Part shown: positions 27,384 to 34,508 of the stretch, piece after piece | How the letters are laid out: every line of letters starts with the position of its first letter | Numbering within the stretch: the stretch's first letter is position 1 | DNA from: Pelosinus fermentans | GTDB lineage: Bacteria; Bacillota; Negativicutes; DSM-13327 | DNA: 64,000 bases | NCBI GenBank assembly: GCA_002434245.1 | Contig: DJJR01000036.1 | Coordinates: 40,300 to 104,299 of the forward strand | Direction: 5' to 3' | Made by a program: the position numbers and the translations under genes | Notes under the pieces: generated by a model | The model's database searches: none | Told to the model about the DNA's origin: nothing | What the model saw: the letters and a program-made list of their open reading frames with translations, nothing else

Positions 27384-27773
27384 ATGATAAATTTGTTGCG
27401 TGGTATCCGAGGTGCTACAACAGTAGTTAAAAATGAATCCACTGAAATTATTGAAAGAGTAATAGAGCTTTTAACTGCGATAGTACAAGCTAATGAATTC
27501 GAAGTGGAGGATATAGGTGCTGTAATTTTTAGTTCGACTCCGGACATTAATGCTACTTTTCCAGCTATTGCTGCTAGAAATATTGGGTGGACAGAAGTAC
27601 CATTATTTGGAACACAAGAAATTGATAGCCCAAATGGTATCCCCCAGTGCATTCGGGTACTTATATTACTAAATACAGATTTACCTCAAAAGGAAATCAA
27701 GCATATTTATTTAAGAGAAGCAGTAGTGTTAAGACAAGATCTTAAGCAAGAGAGTCGTGTATTGGAATCATAA
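27384..27773 (+). CDS. aroH: AroH-type chorismate mutase
   Basis: About 129 residues of the monofunctional AroH fold, which converts chorismate to prephenate for Phe and Tyr synthesis. LRGIRGATTV, the active-site Arg region, TPDINATFPAIAAR and the Cys-containing GIPQCIRVLIL are typical. ATG 27384 directly abuts GAGAGG, which leaves no spacing; TTG 27393 would have nine bases of spacing and give the usual MLRGIRGATT start. It stands apart from other aromatic pathway genes. Confidence 0.92.
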   Translation: MINLLRGIRGATTVVKNESTEIIERVIELLTAIVQANEFEVEDIGAVIFSSTPDINATFPAIAARNIGWTEVPLFGTQEIDSPNGIPQCIRVLILLNTDLPQKEIKHIYLREAVVLRQDLKQESRVLES

Positions 27774-27803
27774 AGGTGAGCAGCTAAGAATCGAGGCGAG
27801 AAG

Positions 27804-28742
27804 ATGAAGTTAATCTCAATTGTTGTACCTGTGTTTAATGAAGAAGAGAACATTCAGGTTTTTTATCAAGAAGTCTGCAAATATATGGAGCTGCTGCCGT
27901 ATTCTTTTGAATTGATTTTTGTAGATGATGGATCAAAAGATGCGACTCCTTTCATATTAGAAAGATTAGCTCAGCAAGACCCTAGAGTACGCGGTTTGAT
28001 TATGGCGCGTAATTTTGGACATCAATTGGCCTTAACTTGTGGACTTGATTATGCGGAAGGGGATGGGGTGATTACCATGGATGGGGATATGCAGCATCCA
28101 CCGGAAATGTTACCCCTCTTACTAACCAGATGGGAAGAGGGATTTGAAGTAGTACAAACCATACGAATTAGTACGGAAGGTGTATCCTGGTTTAAATCCA
28201 TTACCTCTGCTTTGTACTATAAAATAATTAATAAATTATCGAAGGTACATATACAAGAAGGTGGTTCTGACTTTCGTTTACTAGATAAAGCAGTAGTTCA
28301 AAGTTTTCGCCGTTTTAAAGAAAGAGCACGCTTTATTCGCGGTATGATTGGAGCCATTGGCTATAAACAAGTTTTAGTAGAATTTGTTGCTCCAAAACGT
28401 TATGCAGGGGCATCGAAATTTTCTCTAGGTAGGATGCTGCATTTTGCTTTAGACGGCATTACATCTTATTCTAAGTTGCCACTTCGTTTTGCCTTTTACA
28501 TAGGACTGCTTTTTGCCTTGATTAGTTTTACTGTTACAATGCATGTCATCTATATTAAACTATTTACGCTAGAAGCAGTACCAGGCTGGGCAACGATTAC
28601 AGCAAGTGTTTTACTATTAGGTGGCTTGCAATTACTTGGATTAGGTATTATTGGTGAATATGTAGGTCGTATTTTTGAAGAAGTAAAACAACGTCCTTTA
28701 TACCTGGTACGGGCAGAATATAAACGGCTTAAGCAGGAATAA
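27804..28742 (+). CDS. family 2 glycosyltransferase with two C-terminal membrane helices
   Basis: 312 residues. An N-terminal GT-A domain begins ISIVVPVFNEEENIQVF and has VDDGSKD and a metal-binding TMDGDMQHPPE. Two hydrophobic helices occupy about residues 230-295. This architecture (GtrB/ArnC/DPM1-like) usually transfers a sugar from a nucleotide donor to polyprenyl phosphate at the membrane. Donor and acceptor cannot be read. There is no neighbouring flippase. Confidence 0.88.
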   Translation: MKLISIVVPVFNEEENIQVFYQEVCKYMELLPYSFELIFVDDGSKDATPFILERLAQQDPRVRGLIMARNFGHQLALTCGLDYAEGDGVITMDGDMQHPPEMLPLLLTRWEEGFEVVQTIRISTEGVSWFKSITSALYYKIINKLSKVHIQEGGSDFRLLDKAVVQSFRRFKERARFIRGMIGAIGYKQVLVEFVAPKRYAGASKFSLGRMLHFALDGITSYSKLPLRFAFYIGLLFALISFTVTMHVIYIKLFTLEAVPGWATITASVLLLGGLQLLGLGIIGEYVGRIFEEVKQRPLYLVRAEYKRLKQE

Positions 28743-28904
28743 AAGAGCTTTTGCTATTTCTTTGTATTTAATATGTAATAATAGGAAATAAAATTGTAAC
28801 CGATGAATTACATAAAACATAGTATAGAATATGTAAAAAAATGAGATATGTGGGCAGGATTTTTCAAAAATAAAGCGAATGATATAATAGTGCAGTTTTT
28901 ATAA

Positions 28905-29029
28905 ATGCCTAATCAAGGCACAGGACCGGGGGAACCACAGTTTTGGGGTGAAACGTGTAGGGCGGCTTTACCATTTGCCTGAAAGTAGGGGGATCTCAAC
29001 CCTAACCCGTCAGCTAACCTCGGAGGCTA
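28905..29029 (+). promoter_or_regulatory. c-di-AMP riboswitch (ydaO/yuaA class)
   Basis: Conserved ydaO-class blocks are present in order: ACCGGGGGAACCA near 28924, GGGGTGAA near 28945 and CGTCAGCTAACCTCGG near 29008. GCCT (28907-28910) and AGGC (29024-29027) can close P1. TATAAT at 28883-28888 is the likely -10. The class binds c-di-AMP and usually switches downstream expression off. It sits just before a cell-wall hydrolase, the commonest target. Confidence 0.92.
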
Positions 29030-29047
29030 GTGAGAGGGGTATGCATA

Positions 29048-29716
29048 TTGACTAAGTTTTTTCGAATGGTAGTGTTCTTACTAGTTTTAGTAAGTGCAGG
29101 GACTGTAACCTGCGCTGCTGCAGCCTATCATCAAGGTGACCAAGGAGACGATATCGCTAACATTCAAGCACAATTGAATGCTCTTGGTTACAATGCTGGT
29201 AGTTCTGATGGAGATTTTGGCGAAATGACAGCAAATGCAGTAAAAGATTTTCAAAAAGACAGGGGCTTGGATGCTGATGGAGTAATTGGCATGCAGACAT
29301 ATCGTGCTCTTATGGGTAGAGAAATGCCAGTAAGCCGTGATAGTTCCAGTGCTATCATACGAAGAGTCGTACAGGTAGCATTGAGTTATCAAGGCGTACC
29401 ATATGTATTTGGTGGCACATCACCAAATGGTTTTGATTGTTCGGGTTTTACTCGATATGTATTTGCGCAAGCTGGAGTTTATCTGCCAAGAGCTGCTGAT
29501 GAACAGTATGGAGTTGGACAGTCTGTATCGTACAGCCGTTTGCAACCGGGAGATACAGTGTTCTTTACTACATATGAAGCCGGTGCGTCTCATTCTGGTA
29601 TTTATGTGGGAAATGGAAAGTTTATTAGTGCTACTTCTAGCCGTGGTGTCGTGATTGATCGATTGGACAGCGGTTATTGGGGAGCACGTTACTTAGGAGC
29701 GCGCCGAGTCTTATAA
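29048..29716 (+). CDS. exported NlpC/P60 peptidoglycan endopeptidase with PG-binding domain
   Basis: 222 residues. A signal peptide (FFRMVVFLLVLVSAGTVTCA) is followed by a PG_binding_1 domain (IANIQAQLNALGYNAG, DGVIGMQTYRAL) and an NlpC/P60 domain with catalytic Cys in FDCSGFTRYVF and His in SHSGIYVGN. It cleaves stem peptides of peptidoglycan. TTG 29048 is preferred, with GAGAGGGG ending at 29039 and eight bases of spacing; GTG 29030 lies inside the riboswitch edge. Expression is expected to respond to c-di-AMP. Confidence 0.92.
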   Translation: MTKFFRMVVFLLVLVSAGTVTCAAAAYHQGDQGDDIANIQAQLNALGYNAGSSDGDFGEMTANAVKDFQKDRGLDADGVIGMQTYRALMGREMPVSRDSSSAIIRRVVQVALSYQGVPYVFGGTSPNGFDCSGFTRYVFAQAGVYLPRAADEQYGVGQSVSYSRLQPGDTVFFTTYEAGASHSGIYVGNGKFISATSSRGVVIDRLDSGYWGARYLGARRVL

Positions 29717-29726
29717 TGTGGTTTAT

Positions 29727-29756
29727 AGGAGGCAAAATGCCTCCTTACTTTTATTT
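29727..29756 (+). terminator. terminator after the NlpC/P60 gene
   Basis: AGGAGGCA (29727-29734) pairs with TGCCTCCT (29738-29745), followed by TACTTTTATTT. Confidence 0.7.
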
Positions 29757-29950
29757 AGTATTTAAATTAGAAAATTAAAGTACAAGAAGGCTAAGGTTTT
29801 GCCAGATCACTTAGGTGGTAATCCTGAACTTTCATTTTTATCGTATATAAAATTGGTATGAATAGGTTATAGTGTCATTAGCAAGGCAGAACAAATAGGT
29901 ATTTGGCTTTTGGTTTTCAATTACATAGTAACCTTATTTTTTTGCCGTTC

Positions 29951-29967
29951 TAATAAGAATCTTATTA
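29951..29967 (+). promoter_or_regulatory. Fur/Zur-type operator
   Basis: TAATAAGA, a central A, then TCTTATTA make a perfect 8-1-8 inverted repeat 24 bases before the Fur-family gene. The AT-rich 17-bp dyad resembles Fur-family boxes, so the regulator probably controls itself and the znuCB genes behind it. Confidence 0.65.
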
Positions 29968-29991
29968 TTTGTAAAAAAGGGAAAGATATAA

Positions 29992-30414
29992 ATGATATAT
30001 GATGTAATGAAGAAATTAAAGGAAAAAGGTTATCGCATAACACCACAGCGGCGTATCATTATGGAAAAAATAGTGCAGACTGCAGGTTTATTAACTGCAG
30101 ATGAAATTTGGAATTTGGTACGTCAAGAATATAGCGATATAGGCTTAGATACGATTTATCGAAATATTAATATGCTGACAGAGAATGGTGTGCTGATACC
30201 GATAACTGGAATGGGTAAAGAACGAACACGTTATGAATTGGCCCATGCAAATCATCATCATCATGTAGTTTGTGTAAAATGTGGTAAGGCCGTTTGTATT
30301 GATTATTGTCCAATTGATGAAGAATTTATAAAATTGCTTAGAAAGAGCGGATATGAACTTATTCGTCATAATGTAGAGCTATTAGGTTTATGTTCGAATT
30401 GTAAAACTCTGTGA
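29992..30414 (+). CDS. zur: Fur-family metalloregulator, probably Zur
   Basis: 140 residues. An N-terminal winged helix (KGYRITPQRRIIMEKI, DTIYRNINML) precedes a dimerisation domain with a His-rich AHANHHHHVVC and two CxxC pairs (CVKCGK, CSNC) that would hold structural zinc. Co-location with znuC and znuB points to zinc sensing; Fur or PerR is less likely from context. A 17-bp palindrome lies just upstream. Confidence 0.82.
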   Translation: MIYDVMKKLKEKGYRITPQRRIIMEKIVQTAGLLTADEIWNLVRQEYSDIGLDTIYRNINMLTENGVLIPITGMGKERTRYELAHANHHHHVVCVKCGKAVCIDYCPIDEEFIKLLRKSGYELIRHNVELLGLCSNCKTL

Positions 30415-30426
30415 GGAGAATCGATA

Positions 30427-31149
30427 ATGTGTGAAGTGAAATTGTTTGATATTCATTTTTCCTATAATACCAATGTTGCGATAGATAATATATCTCTAAC
30501 GATTTCACAAGGTGATTTTGTTGCTGTTGTTGGTCCTAATGGAGCAGGAAAAAGTACGATGCTCAAGATTATAGCCGGGCTTATAAAGCCAACAAGAGGA
30601 CAAGTTCAGATTGGTGGGAAAGATATATTTACAGCAAAGGGACATGGATTAATTGGTTATGTTCCCCAGAACTATGGGAAAAATGTGCAAGGATTTCCTG
30701 CAACTGTAAAAGAGGTTGTTGCTTTAGGTCTAACATTGGGAGCTGCTGCTGCGAAGAAAAAGGCTGCTAACCATATTACGAATCACATGATGGAATTAGT
30801 AGGTGTAGAAAATCTGCGTGATCGGCGAATTGGTGAGCTTTCAGGAGGGCAGCAGCAAAGAGTAATGGTAGCGATGGCGTTAGCTGCCAATCCACAATTA
30901 TTGCTCTTAGATGAGCCTACTAGCGGAATTGATTATGAGGCTAGTGCCAGAATCTATGAATTATTAGGAACATTAAATAAAAATCTTGGTATTACAATTG
31001 TTATGGTATCCCATGATATTGAAAAAGCTGTATCATGGGCAAATAAGGTAGCATGTATTAATCGCAAACTTTGTTTTTTTGGCAGCAGCAAGGAGTTTGA
31101 TGGTACGCATGCCCAATCACGACATTTGTGGTATTATACAGGGCAGTGA
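30427..31149 (+). CDS. znuC: zinc/manganese-type ABC transporter ATPase (ZnuC family)
   Basis: 240 residues with Walker A GPNGAGKST, the signature LSGGQQQRV and Walker B LLLLDEPTSGID, then the switch His in VSHD. It powers metal import through the adjacent ZnuB-like permease. It begins 12 bases after the regulator with GAGGAGA as ribosome site. The substrate is inferred from the regulator and permease type. Confidence 0.9.
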   Translation: MCEVKLFDIHFSYNTNVAIDNISLTISQGDFVAVVGPNGAGKSTMLKIIAGLIKPTRGQVQIGGKDIFTAKGHGLIGYVPQNYGKNVQGFPATVKEVVALGLTLGAAAAKKKAANHITNHMMELVGVENLRDRRIGELSGGQQQRVMVAMALAANPQLLLLDEPTSGIDYEASARIYELLGTLNKNLGITIVMVSHDIEKAVSWANKVACINRKLCFFGSSKEFDGTHAQSRHLWYYTGQ

Positions 31150-31158
31150 GGCGAAAAT

Positions 31159-32007
31159 ATGGAATTTTTTCAATATGACTTTATTCAAAGAGCATTGCTG
31201 GCAGGTTTAATTACAGGTATTGTATGTCCACTAATTGGCAGTTTTGTAGTGGTGCGTCGTCAATCTTTGATTGGAGACGGATTAGGGCATATTGCTTTTG
31301 CCGGTGTAACAGGTGGATATATGGTAGGGCTGTATCCAGTAGTGGGAGCTTTGATTTTAACGATAGCCGGTGCAGTAGGAATTGAATTAGTTCGTAGAAG
31401 GCATATTGCGTTTGCTGATATGGGGTTAGCAATATTCTTTTATGCTGGAGCAGCAATGGCTATTATTTTCAGTACTATGACACGAATGCCAAGTACAGGA
31501 TTATTAAGTTTTTTATTTGGCAGTATTATTACCGTATCATTAACGGATGTAATAACAATAGCTGGTGCTGGTACTTTAGTCTTACTTATTGTGTATTTTT
31601 TATTTGATAAGCTAATGTTAATGTCTTTAGATGAAGATATTGCAAATGTGGCAGGCATTAACACTGGGATGATTAATATGCTGTTTAGCATATTAACGGC
31701 GTTGGTTGTAGTTGTTGGTATGACGATAGTTGGAATTTTGCTCGTTAGCGCCTTGATGATTGTACCTGTGGCAACAGCTCATTTATTACGAGTGGGATTT
31801 AAGGCGACGATGGGATGGGCAGTAATTTTTTCGATGTTATCTGTATTTATTGGGTTAACGTCATCATTCTATTTGGATATTGCTCCAGGCGGTACAATTG
31901 TCATGACAGCTATATTATTCTATATTATTATGACAATCATTAGGCAATGTATTGCTTTCAAAGAAAGGCTAAAAGAGCAAATATCATCTTCTTTTGGGGA
32001 TGAGTAG
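31159..32007 (+). CDS. znuB: metal ABC transporter permease (ZnuB family)
   Basis: ABC-3 family permease of 282 residues with about eight hydrophobic segments. Family segments include PLIGSFVVVRRQSLIGDGLGH and LLVSALMIVPVATAHLL. Its stop lies inside the 3' end of the convergent Na/Pi cotransporter gene, with a 24-base overlap. No solute-binding protein (ZnuA) follows, unlike many znu operons. Confidence 0.9.
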   Translation: MEFFQYDFIQRALLAGLITGIVCPLIGSFVVVRRQSLIGDGLGHIAFAGVTGGYMVGLYPVVGALILTIAGAVGIELVRRRHIAFADMGLAIFFYAGAAMAIIFSTMTRMPSTGLLSFLFGSIITVSLTDVITIAGAGTLVLLIVYFLFDKLMLMSLDEDIANVAGINTGMINMLFSILTALVVVVGMTIVGILLVSALMIVPVATAHLLRVGFKATMGWAVIFSMLSVFIGLTSSFYLDIAPGGTIVMTAILFYIIMTIIRQCIAFKERLKEQISSSFGDE

Positions 32008-32913
32008 CATTACTAAATTAGCATATTGGTGTATAATGGGAAGCACTGCCAATGAAGAAATAATATTAAAGAGTGTATGTACAATAGCCACTTGTCCAGC
32101 AAAATCTGCTGTAAGACTAGTGGCTATTTTTGTGAGCACGCTAGTTAAAGGGAAAAAAATAATAACTCCCAATATATTAAGAAGAATGTGTGCTACTGCT
32201 AAACGTTTAGCAGCTAAAGAGGCGGTAACTCCAACGATAAAGGATGATAAGCAGGAGCCAATATTATTACCATAGACTACATAGGTGGCTGTTGTTAAGT
32301 CGATGATACCATCACTGGCTAAGACCATTAGCACTCCAGTAGCCGCGCTGCTAGATTGAAATAAAAGAGTAATAATAATTCCGCCGACAATGCCATAAAG
32401 TGAATTTTCTTGAGATGCTAGTAAATAGTCAATGACAGTTGTAAATTCTGAGATATTGCTTAAGGCTTCTGATAAGATGCTCATACCAATAAACATACTT
32501 AATAAGCCTGAGATTGCCATACCAAAATATCGAAACTTCCTGCAAAGAATTGTGAACAGCAAAAAAAACAGAAATAAAGGAATGATGAGTTTTTCTGGTA
32601 TTGCAATTGTCATTAATTGTACCGTTGAGCATGTGCCAATATTAGCACCTAAGATAATTCCTAAACCTTGATAAAATGATAAATATTGAGCATGAACTAA
32701 GCCTATAGTCAATAAAGATACGGCAGTACTGCTTTGCATGAAAGCTGCCGCTAAGGTGCCAACCAATAAACCGCGTAAAGGTGTACTAGTTAGTTGCCCT
32801 AAGAAGGCTTGCAGTTTAGTCCATAATAATTTTTGAAGTCCAAAACGCATGAAGAAAATACCACCTAATAACAAGGTTATACCAATTAAAAGCAAAGCGA
32901 TCATGACATACAT
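31984..32913 (-). CDS. Na/Pi cotransporter family protein (NptA-like)
   Basis: Membrane protein of about 309 residues. Two inverted repeats carry the family motif: AAFMQSSTAVSLLTIG and LLFQSSSAATGVLMVLA (the QSS core), with GANIGTCSTV and GNNIGSCLSS between. These form sodium-dependent phosphate carriers; the C-terminal PhoU-like domain of longer homologues is absent. The start at 32913 (ATG) has GGAGGT six bases upstream; the longer frame to 32934 would begin before that site. Confidence 0.85.
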   Translation of the reverse strand: MYVMIALLLIGITLLLGGIFFMRFGLQKLLWTKLQAFLGQLTSTPLRGLLVGTLAAAFMQSSTAVSLLTIGLVHAQYLSFYQGLGIILGANIGTCSTVQLMTIAIPEKLIIPLFLFFLLFTILCRKFRYFGMAISGLLSMFIGMSILSEALSNISEFTTVIDYLLASQENSLYGIVGGIIITLLFQSSSAATGVLMVLASDGIIDLTTATYVVYGNNIGSCLSSFIVGVTASLAAKRLAVAHILLNILGVIIFFPLTSVLTKIATSLTADFAGQVAIVHTLFNIISSLAVLPIIHQYANLVMLLIPKRR

Positions 32914-32993
32914 TCCATTACCTCCATCTTGCATTATGCAATATAATGTATGATGATAAATGTAATTATAGAAATAAAGAATTTTTTAATATG

Positions 32994-33034
32994 AATAAAA
33001 CCTCTTTGCCAAATTGGAGCAAAGAGGTTTTATT
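32994..33034. terminator. strong hairpin in a divergent intergenic region
   Basis: AATAAAACCTCTTTGC (32994-33009) and GCAAAGAGGTTTTATT (33019-33034) form a perfect 16-base-pair stem with A/T-rich flanks on both sides. It looks like a bidirectional terminator but lies between two genes that diverge, so no gene ends here. It could attenuate either gene or end an unseen small RNA. Confidence 0.6.
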
Positions 33035-33103
33035 GTATGCGAGTATAGGCTATCAAAGTTATTTGTCTTAGAGCGGTTCAGTCTGGCGGATAAGTGCGGC
33101 TAA

Positions 33104-33135
33104 GATTAAGGTGGAGTTAGAACTCCATCTTAATC
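33104..33135. repeat. second long hairpin upstream of yyaC
   Basis: GATTAAGGTGGAGTT (33104-33118) and AACTCCATCTTAATC (33121-33135) pair over 15 positions with one G-T wobble. It lies 65 bases before yyaC. It may be a leader attenuator or part of a small structured RNA with the hairpin at 32994. Confidence 0.55.
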
Positions 33136-33199
33136 AAGTCTTCTTTATGAGAAGTAAGCATAGATATTTATTGATAGATTAGAAGAGGAGATTGTAAAT

Positions 33200-33760
33200 A
33201 TGGAAAAAAAAATCGCTGAAAAATTAATTGTGAATGTAAATGATCTTATTGTTTATCCTAAAATGTATCATTATATGGTAAATCTATTAAAACAGCAGGA
33301 GGAACTAGAACATAGAAAGATTATTATCCTTTGCATTGGTTCAGATCGATATATTGGTGATGCTCTTGGTCCTTTAGTAGGATCTTATTTAGTAGAACAT
33401 ACAATATGCACCGTATACGGAAGTTTAGAGATGCCTGTTCATGCCGGTAATTTAGTAAACGTGATTCAAAATATAAAGGAACAGCATCATCAGCCGATTA
33501 TTATTGCAGTTGATGCTTGTTTAGGAAAAAATGATGAAGTTGGGAATATTGAAATATGGGAAGGCAGCTTAGAGGCTGGTATTGCTGTTGGTAATAAATT
33601 GCCATGCATCGGTACTATTTCTATTATTGGTGTAGTCAATGCCAGTGGATATCTAGGATATTTAGACTTGCAAAGCACCCCTTTGTCTATCGTTATGAAA
33701 TTAAGTAAATGCATTGGCAAAGTGCTGGGAGATGCGGTACATTCCATACAGAATCAATAA
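33200..33760 (+). CDS. yyaC: YyaC-family spore protease
   Basis: 186 residues of the YyaC/GPR-like fold. Key segments are LCIGSDRYIGDALGPLVG and IIAVDACLGK, followed by GVVNASGYLGYLDLQSTP. YyaC relates to germination proteases and occurs only in spore formers, so it supports an endospore-forming host. GAGGAGAT precedes the ATG. Two hairpins occupy its upstream region. Confidence 0.85.
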   Translation: MEKKIAEKLIVNVNDLIVYPKMYHYMVNLLKQQEELEHRKIIILCIGSDRYIGDALGPLVGSYLVEHTICTVYGSLEMPVHAGNLVNVIQNIKEQHHQPIIIAVDACLGKNDEVGNIEIWEGSLEAGIAVGNKLPCIGTISIIGVVNASGYLGYLDLQSTPLSIVMKLSKCIGKVLGDAVHSIQNQ

Positions 33761-33783
33761 GAAAATGCAACCATTGAATGCTG

Positions 33784-33873
33784 TTATTCGGGGAAGAGTC
33801 TATCCCATAACATATAGATGATTATAAGAACGGTCGCTAGTAGCAGCTGAAGATCTCCAATATATGGTTCCAT
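33784..33873 (-). CDS. 29-residue single-pass membrane peptide
   Basis: MEPYIGDLQLLLATVLIIIY plus a short tail ending LFPE. It has one membrane-length hydrophobic segment. Evidence that it is real: AAGGAGAG seven bases before the ATG, and a sigma-A promoter (TTGCAC-17-TATAAT) immediately upstream, overlapped by a perfect 9-3-9 palindrome. It diverges from the sigK 5' half and converges on yyaC. I do not recognise the family. Confidence 0.6.
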   Translation of the reverse strand: MEPYIGDLQLLLATVLIIIYMLWDRLFPE

Positions 33874-33891
33874 TATATCACTCTCCTTGTG

Positions 33892-33922
33892 CGATTATAT
33901 GCTATATAATCGTAAGGTGCAA
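33892..33922 (-). promoter_or_regulatory. promoter and operator-like palindrome for the 29-residue peptide
   Basis: On the minus strand TTGCAC (33922-33917), 17 bases, TATAAT (33899-33894). CGATTATAT (33892-33900), GCT, ATATAATCG (33904-33912) form a perfect inverted repeat over the -10. A repressor bound there could block this promoter. The site is about 125 bases upstream of sigK. Confidence 0.6.
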
Positions 33923-34040
33923 GTCTTACAGAAAATAAAATTAATAAACGGTCTGAAATGGATATACAAAAATTAACAGGCACAAGAATGACGATTATAC
34001 CATACAATGAAGCAAGTGATTTGCGGGGGTGAAAAATTTG

Positions 34041-34508
34041 ATGTCTTTTTTTATGGCACTGGCGGTTTCTATTGTAAAAAGTCTTTCTGTGCTAGTTTCT
34101 TATGTAACAAATAACACATTTCCCTTGCCTCTTTCAGAAAAGGAAGAGCAGATACAGCTGGAGCGGTTGAAGAACGGTGACGAAAATGCTAAGAATGTAT
34201 TAATCGAACGGAACCTAAGATTAGTAGCTCATATTGTTAAAAAGTTTGACAATACTGGAGAGGATACTGATGATTTAATTTCCATTGGTACAATAGGTCT
34301 AATAAAAGCAATTAATACATTTGATGTTGCTAAAAAAATTCGTTTAGCAACCTATGCAGCGCGGTGTATTGAAAATGAAATATTAATGCATCTAAGAAGT
34401 ACCCGGCGGACTCGTGCTGAAGTTAGTTTATATGATCCTATTGGCGTAGATAAGGAAGGTAATGAATTAACATTTTATATTTATCGGTATGAGGTTACGA
34501 TCCGGTAA
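34041..34508 (+). CDS. sigK: sigma-K, 5' half (interrupted gene)
   Basis: N-terminal part of pro-sigma-K. From ATG 34041 (GGGGGTGA upstream) it encodes a hydrophobic pro-sequence and [10 protein letters not shown], placing the expected SpoIVFB cleavage at Ser20-Tyr21. Region 2 follows ([52 protein letters not shown]). The sigma homology ends at [15 protein letters not shown] (codon 142, base 34466). After it come 13 non-homologous codons and a TAA at 34506. Region 4 is missing here and lies at 42991-43272. Sigma-K is the late mother-cell sigma factor. Confidence 0.93.
   Translation: MSFFMALAVSIVKSLSVLVSYVTNNTFPLPLSEKEEQIQLERLKNGDENAKNVLIERNLRLVAHIVKKFDNTGEDTDDLISIGTIGLIKAINTFDVAKKIRLATYAARCIENEILMHLRSTRRTRAEVSLYDPIGVDKEGNELTFYIYRYEVTIR
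34458..34485 (+). other. left recombination junction of the sigK element
   Basis: Core GGTAATGAATTAACATT at 34458-34474 compares with GGTAATGAAATTACATT at 42991-43007, 15 of 17 identical. The element-side arm CATTTTATATTTATC (34471-34485) is an imperfect inverted repeat (11 of 15) of GATAATATGAAAATG at the right junction. The core contains AATGA, the repeat I recall for B. subtilis sigK recombination. Confidence 0.85.

Noticed and set aside
31994..32671. Plus-strand frames of 93 and 79 residues
   Set aside because: They are antisense to the Na/Pi cotransporter gene, which has clear family motifs.
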